Below are positions 1 to 14,499 of a DNA stretch of 64,000 nt, piece after piece. This DNA comes from Sepiola atlantica. Taxonomy: Eukaryota; Mollusca; Cephalopoda; Sepiida; Sepiolidae. Below the pieces are notes generated by a model that worked only from the letters and a program-made list of their open reading frames with translations, was not told the DNA's origin and did not search any database. How positions within the stretch are numbered: the stretch's first letter is position 1; each line of letters starts with the position of its first letter. The translations under genes and the position numbers were made by a program. The DNA is taken from positions 97,327,353 through 97,391,352 of the forward strand of contig OY744535.1 in assembly GCA_963556195.1 (NCBI GenBank), given 5' to 3'.

Positions 1-2
1 TT

Positions 3-130
3 ACCAACCACTTGTTAGCCCCTAGTTTATGCAAAGCCCACCAAACAATTTTAAATTTAACCTGTCACTAAATGTTCTGTTAATTCTAACATGACTTTTA
101 GCATTTCTGTACATTGCTTGAACAACCTTC
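3..130 (-). repeat. Reference monomer (first complete 128-bp unit, type A)
   Basis: This is the first complete unit, used here as the phase reference. It carries the type A diagnostics: TTAGCCCCTAG, CCAAACAATT and GCTTGAACAACC. The AT-rich centre holds two overlapping-neighbour TTTAAA hexamers and the palindrome TTAAATTTAA. On the minus strand it gives a 42-codon stretch of LINE reverse-transcriptase sequence and then runs out of frame into the next unit, because 128 equals 42 codons plus 2 bases. It contains the rarer TGTTCTG variant in place of the common TGTGCTG. The type A consensus has no CpG dinucleotide. Confidence 0.95.
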
Positions 131-2229
131 ACCAACCACTTGTTAGCCCCTAGTTTATGCAAAGCCCACCAAACAATTTTAAATTTAAGCTGTCACTAAA
201 TGTTCTGTTAATTCTAACATGACTTTTAGCATTTCTGTACATTGCTTGAACAACCTTCACCAACCACTTGTTAGCCCCTAGTTTATGCAAAGCCCACCAA
301 ACAATTTTAAATTTAAACTGTCACTAAATGTGCTGTTAATTCTAACATGACCTTGAGCATTTCTGTACATTGCTTGAACAACCTTTACCAACCACTTGTT
401 AGCCCCTACTTTATGCAAAGCCCACCAAACAATTTTAAATTTAACCTGTCACTAAATGTGCTGTTAATTCTAACATGACTTTTAGCATTTCTGTACATTG
501 CTTGAACAACCTTCACCAACCACTTGTTAGCCCCTAGTTTATGCAAAGCCCACCAAACAATTTTAAATTTAAACTGTCACTAAATGTGCTGTTAATTCTA
601 ACATGACTTTGAGCATTTCTGTACATTGCTTGAACAACCTTCACCAACCACTTGTTAGCCCCTAGTTTATGCAAAGCCCACCAAACAATTTTAAATTTAA
701 CCTGTCACTAAATGTGCTGTTAATTCTAACATGACTTTGAGCATTTCTGTACATTGCTTGAACAACCTTCACCAACCACTTGTTAGCCCCTAGTTTATGC
801 AAAGCCCACCAAACAATTTTAAATTTAACCTGTCACTAAATGTGCTGTTAATTCTAACATGACTTTGAGCATTTCTGTACATTGCTTGAACAACCATTAC
901 CAACCACTTGTTAGCCCCTAGTTTATGCAAAGCCCACCAAACAATTTTAAATTTTAACTGTCACTAAATGTGCTGTTAATTCTAACATGACTTTGAGCAT
1001 TTCTGTACATTGCTTTAACAACCTTCACCAACCACTTGTTGGCCCCGAGTTTATGCAAAGCCCACCAAACAATTTTAAATTTAAACTGTCACTAAATGTG
1101 CTGTTAATTCTAACATGACTTTTAGCATTTCTGTACATTGCTTGAACAACGTTCACCAACCACTTGTTAGCCCCTAGTTTATGCAAAGCCCACCAAACAA
1201 TTTTAAATTTAAGCTGTCACTAAATGTTCTGTTAATAATAACATGACTTTTAGCATTTCTGTACATTGCTTGAACAACCTTCACCAACCACTTGTTAGCC
1301 CCTAGTTTATGCAAAGCCCACCAAACAATTTTAAATTTAAACTGTCACTAAATGTGCTGTTAATTCTAACATGACTTTGAGAATTTCTGTACATTGCTTG
1401 AACAACCTTCACCAACCACTTGTTAGCCCCTAGTTTATGCAAAGCCCACCAAACAATTTTAAATTTAAACTGTCTCTAAATGTGCTGTTAATTCTAACAT
1501 GACTTTGAGCATTTCTGTACATTGCTTGAACAACCTTCACAAACCACTTGTTAGCCCCTAGTTTATGCAAAGCCTACCAAACAATTTTAAATTTAAACTG
1601 TCACTGAATGTGCTGTTAATTCTAACATGACTTTGAGCATTTCTGTACATTGCTTGAACAAATTTCACCAACCACTTGTTAGCCCCTAGTTTATGCAAAG
1701 CCCACCAACCAATTTTAAATTATAACTGTCACTAAATGTGCTGTTAATTCTAACATGACTTTTAGCATTTCTGTACATTGCTTGAACAACCTTCACCAAC
1801 CACTTGTTAGCCCCTAGTTTATGCAAAGCCCACCAAATAATTTTAAATTTAAACTGTCACTAAATGTGCTGTTAATTCTAACATGACTTCGAGCATTTCT
1901 GTACATTGCTTGAACAACCTTCACCAACCACTTGTAAGCCGCTAGTTTCTGCAAAGCCCACCAAACAATTTTAAATTTAAGCTGTCACTAAATGTGCTGT
2001 TAATTCTAACATGACTTTGAGCATTTCTGTACATTGCTTGAACAACCTTTACCAACCAATTGTTAGCCCCTAGTTTATGCAAAGCCCACCAAACAATTTT
2101 AAATTAAAACTGTCACTAAATGTGCTGTTAATTCTAACATGACTTTTAGCATTTCTGTACATTGCTTGAACAACCTTTACCAACCACTTGTTAGCCCCTA
2201 GTTTATGCAAAGCCCACCAAACAATTTAA

Positions 2230-4980
2230 AATTTAAACTGTCACTAAATGTGCTGTTAATTCTAACATGACTTTGAGCATTTCTGTACATCGCTTGAACA
2301 ACCTTCACCAACCACTTGTTAGCCCCTAGTTTATGCAAAGCCCACCAAACAATTTTAAATTTAAGCTGTCACTAAATGTGCTGTTAATTCTAACATGACT
2401 TTGAGCATTTCTGTACATTGCTTGAACAACCTTTACCAACCACTTGTTAGCCCCTAGTTTATGCAAAGCCCACCAAACAATTTTAAATTAAAACTGTCAC
2501 TAAATGTGCTGTTAATTCTAACATGACTTTTAGTATTTCTGTACATTGCTTAGACAACCTTTACCAACCACTTGTTAGCCCCTAGTTTATGCAAAGCCCA
2601 CGAAACAATTTTAAATTTAAACTGTCACTAAATGTGCTGTTAATTCTAACATGACTTTGAGCATTTCTGTACATCGCTTGAACAACCTTCACCAACAACT
2701 TGTTAGCCCCTAGTTTATGCAAAGCCCACCAAATAGTTTTAAATTTAAACTGTCACTAAATGTGCTGGTAATTCTAACATGACTTTGAGCATTTCTGTAC
2801 ATTGCTTGAACAACCTTTACCAACCACTTGTTAGCCCCTAGTTTATGCAAAGCCCACCAAACAATTTTAAATTTAAGCTGTCACTAAATGTGCTGTTAAT
2901 TCTAACATGACTTTTAGCATTTCTGTACATTGCTTGAACAACCTTCACCAACCACTTGTTAGCCCCTAGTTTATGCAAAGCCCACCAAACAATTTTAAAT
3001 TTAAGCTGTCACTAAATGTGCTGTTAATTCTAACATGACTTTGAGCATTTCTGTACATTGCTTGAACAACCTTCACCAACCACTTGTTAGCCCCTAGTTT
3101 ATGCAAAGCCCACCAAACAATTTTAAATTTAAACTGTCTCTAAATGTGCTGTTAATTCTAACATGACTTTGAGCATTTCTGTACATTGCTTGAACAACCT
3201 TCACCAACCACTTGTAAGCCCCGAGTTTATGCAAAGACCACCAAACAATTTTAAATTTAAACTGTCACTAAATGTGCCGTTAATTCTAACATGACTTTGA
3301 GCATTTCTGTACATTGCTTGAACAACCTTTACCAACCACTTGTTAGCCCCTAGTTACTGCAAAGCCCACCAAACAATTTTAAATTTAAACTGTCACTAAA
3401 TGTGCTGTTAATTCTAACATGACTTTTAGCATTTCTGTACATTGCTTGAACAACCTTCACCAACCACTTGTTAGCCCTTAGTTTATGCAAAGCCCACCAA
3501 ACAATTTTAAATTTAAGCTGTCACTAAATGTGCTGTTAATTCTAACATGACTTAGAAAATTTCTGTACATTGCTTGAACAACGTTCACTAACCATATGTT
3601 AGCCCCTACTTTATGCAAAGCCCACCAAACGATTTTAAATTTAAACTGTCACTAAATGTGCTGTTAATTCTAACATGACTTTGAGCATTTCTGTACATTG
3701 CTTGAACAACCTTCACCAACCACTTGTTAGCCCCTAGTTTATGCAAAGCCCACCAAACAATTTTAAATTTAAACTGTCTCTAAATGTGCTGTTAATTCTA
3801 ACATGACTTTGAGCATTTCTGTACATTGCTTGAACAACCTTCACCAACCACTTGTTAGCCCCTAGTTTATGCAAAGCCCACCAAACAATTTTAAATTTAA
3901 ACTGTCACTAAATGTGCTGTTAATTCTAACATGACTTAGAACATTTCTGTACATTGCTTTAACAACCTTCACCAACCACTTGTTAGCCCCTAGTTTATGC
4001 AAAGCCCACCAAACAATTTTAAATTTAAACTGTCACTAAATGTGCTGTTTATTCTAACATGACTTAGAAAATTTCTGTACATTGCTTTAACAACCTTCAC
4101 CAACTACTTGTTAGCCCCTAGTTTATGCAAAGCCCACCAAACAATTTTAAATTTAAACTGTCTCTAAATGTGCTGTTAATTCTAACATGACTTTGAGCAT
4201 TTCTGTACATTGCTTGAACAACCTTCACCAACCACTTGTTAGCCCCTAGTTTATGCAAAGCCCACCAAACAATTTTAAATTTAAACTGTCACTAAATGTG
4301 CTGTTAATTCTAACATGACTTAGAAAATTTCTTTACATTGCTTTAACAACCTTCACCAACCACTTGTTAGCCCCTAGTTTATGCAAAGCCCACCAAACAA
4401 TTTTAAATTTAAACTGTCTCTAAATGTGCTGTTTATTCTAACATGACTTTGAGCATTTCTGTACATTGCTTGAACAACCTTCACCAACCACTTGTTAGCC
4501 CCTAGTTTATGCAAAGCCTACCAAACAATTTTAAATTTAAACTGTCACTAAATGTGCTGTTAATTCTAACATGACTTAGAAAATTTCTGTACATTGCTTG
4601 AACAACCTTCAGTAACCACTTGTTAGCCCCTAGTTTATGCAAAGCCCACCAAACAATTTTAAATTTAAACTGTCACTAAATGTGCTGTTAATTCTAACAT
4701 GACTTTGAGCATTTCTGTACATTGCTTTAACAACCTTCACCAACCACTTGTAAGCCCCTAGTTTATGCAAAGCCCACCAAACAATTTTAAATTTAAACTG
4801 TCACTAAATGTGCTGTTAATTCTAACATGACTTTGAGCATTTCTGTACATTGCTTGAACAACCTTTACCAACCACTTGTTAGCCCCTAGTTTATGCAAAG
4901 CCCACCAAACAATTTTAAATTTAAGCTGTCACTAAATGTTCTGTTAATTCTAACATGACTTTGAGCATTTCTGTACATTG
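2230..4980 (-). repeat. 29-monomer higher-order repeat, copy 1
   Basis: This block reappears 3,712 bp (29 x 128) downstream. Shared rare variants in the same order include ACATCGC (2,671), CACGAAAC (about 2,600), GTGCTGGTAATT (about 2,763), GTGCCGTTA (about 3,276), TAGTTACTGC (about 3,351), ACTAACCATATG (about 3,587), AACGATTTTAAA (about 3,629) and TTCAGTAACC (about 4,609). Only a few substitutions separate the copies (for example AATAGTTTT near 2,733 against AATAATTTT), which indicates a young duplication. Confidence 0.88.
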
Positions 4981-5941
4981 CTTTAACAACCTTCACCAAC
5001 CACTTGTTAGCCCCTAGTTTATGCAAAGCCCACCAAACAGTTTTAAATTCAAGCTGTCACTAAATGTGCTGTTAATTCTAACATGACTTTGAGCATTTCT
5101 GTACATTGCTTTAACAACCTTCACCAACCACTTGTTAGCCCCTAGTTTATGCAAAGCCCACCAAACAATTTTAAATTTAAGCTGTCACTAAATGTGCTGT
5201 TAATTCTAACATGACTTTGAGCATTTCTGTACATTGCTTTAACAACCTTCACCAACCACTTGTTAGTCCCGAGTTTATGCAAAGCCCACCAAACAATTTT
5301 AAATTTAAGCTGTCACTAAATGTGCTGTTAATTCTAACATGACTTTGAGCATTTCTGTACATTGCTTTAACAACCTTCACCAACCAGTTGTAAGCCCTGA
5401 GTTTATGCAAAGACCACCAAACAATTTTAAATTTAAGCTGTCACTAAATGTGCTGTTAATTCTAACATGACTTTGAGCATTTCTGTACATTGCTTTAACA
5501 ACCTTCACCAACCACTTGTTAGCCCCTAGTTTATGCAAAGCCCACCAAACAATTTAAAATTTAAGCTGTCACTAAATGTGCTGTTAATTCTAACATGACT
5601 TTGAGCATTTCTGCACATTGCTTGAACAACCTTTACCAACCACTTGTTAGCCCCTAGTTTATGCAAAGCCCACCAAACAATTTTAAATTTAAACTGTCAC
5701 TAAATGTGCTGTTAATTCTAACATGACTTTGAGCATTTCTGTACATTGCTTGAACAAATTTAACCAACCACTTGTTAGCCCCTAGTTTATGCAAAGCCCA
5801 CCAAACAATTTTAAATGAAAACTGTCACTAAATGTGCTGTTAATTCTAACATGACTTTTAGTATTTCTGTACATTGCTTAGACAACCGTTACCAACCACT
5901 TGTTAGCCCCTAGTTTATGCAAAGCCCACCAAACAATTTTA

Positions 5942-8692
5942 AATTTAAACTGTCACTAAATGTGCTGTTAATTCTAACATGACTTTGAGCATTTCTGTAC
6001 ATCGCTTGAACAACCTTCACCAACCACTTGTTAGCCCCTAGTTTATGCAAAGCCCACCAAACAATTTTAAATTTAAGCTGTCACTAAATGTGCTGTTAAT
6101 TCTAACATGACTTTGAGCATTTCTGTACATTGCTTGAACAACCTTTACCAACCACTTGTTAGCCCCTAGTTTATGCAAAGCCCACCAAACAATTTTAAAT
6201 TAAAACTGTCACTAAATGTGCTGTTAATTCTAACATGACTTTTAGTATTTCTGTACATTGCTTAGACAACCTTTACCAACCACTTGTTAGCCCCTAGTTT
6301 ATGCAAAGCCCACGAAACAATTTTAAATTTAAACTGTCACTAAATGTGCTGTTAATTCTAACATGACTTTGAGCATTTCTGTACATCGCTTGAACAACCT
6401 TCACCAACAACTTGTTAGCCCCTAGTTTATGCAAAGCCCACCAAATAATTTTAAATTTAAACTGTCACTAAATGTGCTGGTAATTCTAACATGACTTTGA
6501 GCATTTCTGTACATTGCTTGAACAACCTTTACCAACCACTTGTTAGCCCCTAGTTTATGCAAAGCCCACCAAACAATTTTAAATTTAAGCTGTCACTAAA
6601 TGTGCTGTTAATTCTAACATGACTTTTAGCATTTCTGTACATTGCTTGAACAACCTTCACCAACCACTTGTTAGCCCCTTGTTTATGCAAAGCCCACCAA
6701 ACAATTTTAAATTTAAGCTGTCACTAAATGTGCTGTTAATTCTAACATGACTTTGAGCATTTCTGTACATTGCTTGAACAACCTTCACCAACCACTTGTT
6801 AGCCCCTAGTTTATGCAAAGCCCACCAAACAATTTTAAATTTAAACTGTCTCTAAATGTGCTGTTAATTCTAACATGACTTTGAGCATTTCTGTACATTG
6901 CTTGAACAACCTTCACCAACCACTTGTAAGCCCCGAGTTTATGCAAAGACCACCAAACAATTTTAAATTTAAACTGTCACTAAATGTGCCGTTAATTCTA
7001 ACATGACTTTGAGCATTTCTGTACATTGCTTGAACAACCTTTACCAACCACTTGTTAGCCCCTAGTTACTGCAAAGCCCACCAAACAATTTTAAATTTAA
7101 ACTGTCACTAAATGTGCTGTTAATTCTAACATGACTTTTAGCATTTCTGTACATTGCTTGAACAACCTTCACCAACCACTTGTTAGCCCCTAGTTTATGC
7201 AAAGCCCACCAAACAATTTTAAATTTAAGCTGTCACTAAATGTGCTGTTAATTCTAACATGACTTAGAAAATTTCTGTACATTGCTTGAACAACGTTCAC
7301 TAACCATATGTTAGCCCCTACTTTATGCAAAGCCCACCAAACGATTTTAAATTTAAACTGTCACTAAATGTGCTGTTAATTCTAACATGACTTTGAGCAT
7401 TTCTGTACATTGCTTGAACAACCTTCACCAACCACTTGTTAGCCCCTAGTTTATGCAAAGCCCACCAAACAATTTTAAATTTAAACTGTCTCTAAATGTG
7501 CTGTTAATTCTAACATGACTTTGAGCATTTCTGTACATTGCTTGAACAACTTTCACCAACCACTTGTTAGCCCCTAGTTTATGCAAAGCCCACCAAACAA
7601 TTTTAAATTTAAACTGTCACTAAATGTGCTGTTAATTCTAACATGACTTAGAACATTTCTGTACATTGCTTTAACAACCTTCACCAACCACTTGTTAGCC
7701 CCTAGTTTATGCAAAGCCCACCAAACAATTTTAAATTTAAACTGTCACTAAATGTGCTGTTTATTCTAACATGACTTAGAAAATTTCTGTACATTGCTTT
7801 AACAACCTTCACCAACTACTTGTTAGCCCCTAGTTTATGCAAAGCCCACCAAACAATTTTAAATTTAAACTGTCTCTAAATGTGCTGTTAATTCTAACAT
7901 GACTTTGAGCATTTCTGTACATTGCTTGAACAACCTTCACCAACCACTTGTTAGCCCCTAGTTTATGCAAAGCCCACCAAACAATTTTAAATTTAAACTG
8001 TCACTAAATGTGCTGTTAATTCTAACATGACTTAGAAAATTTCTGTACATTGCTTTTACAACCTTCACCAACCACTTGTTAGCCCCTAGTTTATGCAAAG
8101 CCCACCAAACAATTTTAAATTTAAACTGTCTCTAAATGTGCTGTTTATTCTAACATGACTTTGAGCATTTCTGTACATTGCTTGAACAACCTTCACCAAC
8201 CACTTGTTAGCCCCTAGTTTATGCAAAGCCTACCAAACAATTTTAAATTTAAACTGTCACTAAATGTGCTGTTAATTCTAACATGACTTAGAAAATTTCT
8301 GTACATTGCTTGAACAACCTTCAGTAACCACTTGTTAGCCCCAAGTTTATGCAAAGCCCACCAAACAATTTTAAATTTAAACTGTCACTAAATGTGCTGT
8401 TAATTCTAACATGACTTTGAGCATTTCTGTACATTGCTTTAACAACCTTCACCAACCACTTGTAAGCCCCTAGTTTATGCAAAGCCCACCAAACAATTTT
8501 AAATTTAAACTGTCACTAAATGTGCTGTTAATTCTAACATGACTTTGAGCATTTCTGTACATTGCTTGAACAACCTTTACCAACCACTTGTTAGCCCCTA
8601 GTTTATGCAAAGCCCACCAAACAATTTTAAATTTAAGCTGTCACTAAATGTTCTGTTAATTCTAACATGACTTTGAGCATTTCTGTACATTG
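5942..8692 (-). repeat. 29-monomer higher-order repeat, copy 2
   Basis: This is the second copy of the block at 2,230-4,980, offset by 3,712 bp. The matching markers include ACATCGC (6,383), GTGCCGTTA (about 6,988), TAGTTACTGC (about 7,063), CATATG (about 7,303) and TTCAGTAACC (about 8,321). Beyond about 8,700 the match continues, but the offset drops to 28 and then 27 monomers (compare the TTAAAATTTAAG unit at 5,551 with 9,006). Whole monomers have therefore been lost in this copy. A single-base deletion at 8,779/8,780 also lies in this stretch. Confidence 0.85.
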
Positions 8693-8778
8693 CTTTAACA
8701 ACCTTCACCAACCACTTGTTAGCCCCTAGTTTATGCAAAGCCCACCAAACAATTTTAAATTTAAGCTGTCACTAAATG

Positions 8779-8780
8779 TC
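8779..8780. other. Single-base deletion 1 (127-bp monomer)
   Basis: The usual TGTGCTG reads TGTCTG here, missing one G. Monomer starts lie at 3 + 128n before this point and at 2 + 128n after it. It is the first of only three phase changes in the window. Confidence 0.9.
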
Positions 8781-11700
8781 TGTTAATTCTAACATGACTT
8801 TGAGCATTTCTGTACATTGCTTTAACAACCTTCACCAACCACTTGTTAGCCCCGAGTTTATGCAAAGCCCACCAAACAATTTTAAATTTAAGCTGTCACT
8901 AAATGTGCTGTTAATTCTAACATGACTTTGAGCATTTCTGTACATTGCTTTAACAACCTTCACCAACCACTTGTTAGCCCCTAGTTTATGCAAAGCCCAC
9001 CAAACAATTTAAAATTTAAGCTGTCACTAAATGTGCTGTTAATTCTAACATGACTTTGAGCATTTCTGCACATTGCTTGAACAACCTTTACCAACCACTT
9101 GTTAGCCCCTAGTTTATGCAAAGCCCACCAAACAATTTTAAATTTAAACTGTCACTAAATGTGCTGTTCATTCTAACATGACTTTGAGCATTTCTGTACA
9201 TTGCTTGAACAAATTTAACCAACCACTTGTTAGCCCCTAGTTTATGCAAAGCCCACCAAACAATTTTAAATGAAAACTGTCACTAAATGTGCTGTTAATT
9301 CTAACATGACTTTTAGTATTTCTGTACATTGCTTAGACAACCTTTACCAACCACTTGTTAGCCCCTAGTTTATGCAAAGCCCACCAAACAATTTTAAATT
9401 TAAACTGTCACTAAATGTGCTGTTAATTCTAACATGACTTTGAGCATTTCTGTACATCGCTTGAACAACCTTCACCAACCACTTGTTAGCCCCTAGTTTA
9501 TGCAAAGCCCACCAAATAATTTTAAATTTAAACTGTCACTAAATGTGCTGGTAATTCTAACATGACTTTGAGCATTTCTGTACATTGCTTGAACAACCTT
9601 TACCAACCACTTGTTGGCCCCTAGTTTATGCAAAGCCCACCAAACAATTTTAAATTTAAGCTGTCACTAAATGTGCTGTTAATTCTAACATGACTTTGAG
9701 CATTTCTGTACATTGCTTGAACAACCTTTACCAACCACTTGTTAGCCCCTAGTTTATGCAAAGCCCACCAAACAATTTTAAATTTAAACTGTCACTAAAT
9801 GTGCTGTTAATTCTAACATGACTTTGAGCATTTCTGTACATCGCTTGAACAACCTTCACCAACCACTTGTTAGCCCCTAGTTTATACAAAGCCCACCAAA
9901 TAATTTTAAATTTAAACTGTCACTAAATGTGCTGTTAATTCTAACATGACTTTGAGCATTTCTGTACATTGCTTGAACAACCTTTACCAACCACTTGTTG
10001 GCCCCTAGTTTATGCAAAGCCCACCAAACAATTTTAAATTTAAACTGTCACTAAATGTGCTGTTAATTCTGACATGACTTTGAGCATTTCTGTACATTGC
10101 TTGAACAACCTTCACCAACCACTTGTTAGCCCCTAGTTTATGCAAAGCCCACCAAACAATTTTAATTTTAAACTGTCACTAAATGTGCTGTTAATTCTAA
10201 CATGACTTTGAGCATTTCTGTACATTGCTTGAACAACCTTCACCAACCACTTGTTAGCCCCTAGTTTATGCAAAGCCCACCAAACAATTTTAATTTTAAA
10301 CTGTCACTAAATGTGCTGTTAATTCTAACATGACTTTGAGCATTTCTGTACATTGCTTGAACAACCTTCACCAACCACTTGTTAGCCCCTAGTTCATGCA
10401 AAGTCCACCAAACAATTTTAAATTTAAACTGTCACTAAATGTGCTGTTAATTCTAACATGACTTTGAGCATTTCTGTACATCGCTTGAACAACCTTCACC
10501 AACCACTTGTTAGCCCCTAGTTTATACAAAGCCCACCAAATAATTTTAAATTTAAACTGTCACTAAATGTGCTGGTAATTCTAACATGACTTTGAGCATT
10601 TCTGTACATTGCTTGAACAACCTTTACCAACCACTTGTTAGCCCCTAGTTTATGCAAAGCCCACCAAACAATTTTAAAGTTAAGCTGTCACTAAATGTGC
10701 TGTTAATTCTAACATGACTTTTAGCATTTCTGTACATTGCTTGAACAACCTTCACCAACCACTTGTTGGCCCCGAGTTTATGCAAAGCCCACAAAACAAT
10801 TTTAAATTTAAACTGTCACTAAATGTGCTGTTAATTCTTACATGACTTTGAGCATTTCTGTACATTGCTTGAACAACCTTCACCAACCACTTGTTAGCCC
10901 CTAGTTTATGCAAAGCCCACCAAACAATTTTAAATTTTAACTGTCACTAAATGTGCTGTTAATTCTAACATGACTTTGAGCATTTCTGTACATTGCTTGA
11001 ACAACCTTCTCCAACCACTTGTTAGCTTCTAGTTTATGCAAAACCCACCAAACAATTTTAAATTTAAACTGTCACTAAATGTGCTGTTAATTCTAACATG
11101 ACTTTGAGCATTTCTGTACATTGCTTGAACAACCTTCACCAACCACTTGTTAGCCCATAGTTTATGCAAAGCGTACCAAACAATTTTAAATTATAACTGT
11201 CACTAAATGTGCTGTTAATTCTAACATGACTTTTAGCATTTCTGTACATTGCTTGAACAACCTTCACCAACCACTTGTAAGGCCCTAGTTTATGCAAAGC
11301 CCACCAAACAATTTTAAATTTAACCTGTCACTAAATGTGCTGTTTATTCTAACATGACTGTGAGCATTTCTGTACATTGCTTGAACAACCTTCACCAACC
11401 ACTTGTTGGCCCCGAGTTTATGCAAAGCCCACCAAACAATTTTAAATTTAAACTGTCACTAAATGTGCTGTTAATTCTAACATGACTTTGAGCATTTCTG
11501 TACATTGCTTGAACAACCTTCACCAACCACTTGTTAGCCCCTAGTTTATGCAAAGCCCACCAAACAATTTTAAATTTAAACTGTCACTAAATGTGCTGTT
11601 AATTCTAACATGACTTTGAGAATTTCTGTACATTGCTTGAACAACCTTCACCAACCACTTGTAAGGCCCTAGTTTATGCAAAGCCCACCAAACAATTTTA

Positions 11701-14499
11701 AATTTAACCTGTCACTAAATGTGCTGTTTATTCTAACATGACTGTGAGCATTTCTGTACATTGCTTGAACAACCTTCACCAACCACTTGTTGGCCCCGAG
11801 TTTATGCAAAGCCCACTAAACAATTTTAAATTTAAACTGTCACTAAATGTGCTGTTAATTCTAACATGACTTTGAGCATTTCTGTACATTGCTTGAACAA
11901 CCTTCACCAACCACTTGTTAGCCCCTAGTTTATGCAAAGCCCACCAAACAATTTTAAATTTAAGCTGTCACTAAATGTGCTGTTAATTCTAACATGACTT
12001 TGAGCATTTCTGTACATTGCTTGAACAACCTTCACCAACCACTTGTTGGCCCCTAGTTTATGCAAAGCCCACCAAACAATTTTAAATTTAAACTGTCACT
12101 AAATGTGCTGTTAATTCTAACATGACTTTTAGCATTTCTGTACATTGCTTGAACAACCTTCACCAACCACTTGTTAGCTTCTAGTTTATACAAAGCCCAC
12201 CAAACAATTTTAAATTTAAACTGTCACTAAATGTGCTGTTAATTCTAACATGACTTTGAGCATTTCTGTACATTGCTTGAACAACCTTCACCAACCACTT
12301 GTTAGCCCATAGTTTATGCAAAGCGTACCAAACAATTTTAAATTTAAACTGTCACTAAATGTGCTGTTAATTCTAACATGACTTTCAGCATTTCTGTACA
12401 TTGCTTGAACAACCTTCACCAACCATTTGTAAGGCCCTAGTTTATGCAAAGCCCACCAAACAATTTTAAATTTAACCTGTCACTAAATGTGCTGTTTATT
12501 CTAACATGACTGTGAGCATTTCTGTACATTGCTTGAACAACCTTCACCAACCACTTGTTAGCCCCTAGTTTATGCAAAGCCCACCAAACAATTTTAAATT
12601 CAAGCTGTCACTAAATGTGCTGTTAATTCTAACATGACTTTGAGCATTTCTGTACATTGCTTGAACAACCTTTACCAACCACTTGTTAGCCCCTAGTTTA
12701 TGCAAAGCCCACCAAACAATTTTAAATTTAAGCTGTCACTAAATGTTGTGTTAATTCTAACATGACTTTTAGCATTTCTGTACATTGCTTGAACAACCTT
12801 TACCAACCACTTGTTAGCCCCTAGTTTATGCAAAGCCCACCAAACAATTTCAAATTTAAACTGTCTCTAAATGTGCTGTTAATTCTAACATGACTTTGAG
12901 CATTTCTGTACATTGCTTGAACAACCTTCACCAACCACTTGTTAGCCCCTAGTTTATGCAAAGCCCACCAAACAATTTTAAATTTAAACTGTCACTAAAT
13001 GTGCTGTTAATTCTAACATGACTTTGAGCATTTCTGTACATTGCTTGAACAACCTTCACCAACATCTTGTTAGCTCCTAGTTTATGCAAAGCCCACCAAA
13101 CAATTTTAAATTTAAACTGTCACTAAATGTGCTGTTAATTCTAACATGATTTTGAGCATTTCTGTACATTGCTTGAACAACCTTCACCAACCACTTGTTA
13201 GCTCCTAGTTTATGCAAAGCCCACCAAACAATTTTAAATTTAAGCTGTCACTAAATGTTCTGTTAATTCTAACATGACTTTGAGCATTTCTGTACATTGC
13301 TTGAACAACCTTTACCAACCACTTGTTAGCCCCTAGTTTATGCAAAGCCCACCAAACAATTTTAAATTTAAACTGTCTCTAAATGTGCTGTTAATTCTAA
13401 CATGACTTTGAGCATTTCTGTACATTGCTTGAACAACCTTCACCAACCACTTGTTAGCCCCTAGTTTATGCAAAGACCACCAAACAATTTTAAATTTAAA
13501 CTGTCACTAAATGTGCTGTTAATTCTAACATGACTTTGAGCATTTCTGTACATTGCTTGAACAACCTTCACCAACCACTTGTTAGCCCCTAGTTTATGCA
13601 AAGCCCACCAAACAATTTTAAATTTAAACTGTCACTAAATGTGCTGGTTATTCTAACATTACATTGAGCATTTCTGTACATTGCTTTAACAACCTTCACC
13701 AACCACTTGTTGGCCCCGAGTTTATGCAAAGCCCACCAAACAATTTTAAATTTAAACTGTAACTTAATGTGCTGTTAATTCTAACATGACTTTGAGCATT
13801 TCTGTACATTGCTTGAACAACTTTCACTAACCACTTGTAAGCCCCGAGTTTATGCAAAGACCACCAAACAATTTTAAATTTAAACTGTCACTAAATGTGC
13901 TGTTAATTCTAACATGACTTTGAGCATTTCTGTACATTGCTTGAACAACCTTTACCAACCACTTGTTAGCCCCTAGTTTATGCAAAGCCCACCAAACAAT
14001 TTTAAATTTAAACTGTCACTAAATGTGCTGTTAATTCTAACATGACTTTTAGCATTTCTGTACATTGCTTGAACAACCTTCACCAACCACTTGTTAGCCC
14101 CTAGTTTATGCAAAGCCCACCAAACAATTTTAAATTTAAGCTGTCACTAAATGTGCTGTTAATTCTAACATGACTTAGAAAATGTCTGTACATTGCTTGA
14201 ACAACGTTCACCAACCACTTGTTAGCCCCTAGTTTATGCAAAGCCCACCAAACAATTTTAAATTTAAACTGTCACTAAATGTGCTGTTAATTCTAACATG
14301 ACTTTGAGCATTTCTGTACATTGCTTGAACAACCTTCACCAACCACTTGTTAGCCCCTAGTTTATGCAAAGCCCACCAAACAATTTTAAATTTAAACTGT
14401 CACTAAATGTGCTGTTAATTCTAACATGACTTAGAAAATTTCTGTACATTGCTTTAACAACCTTCACCAACCACTTGTTAGCCCCTAGTTTATGCAAAG

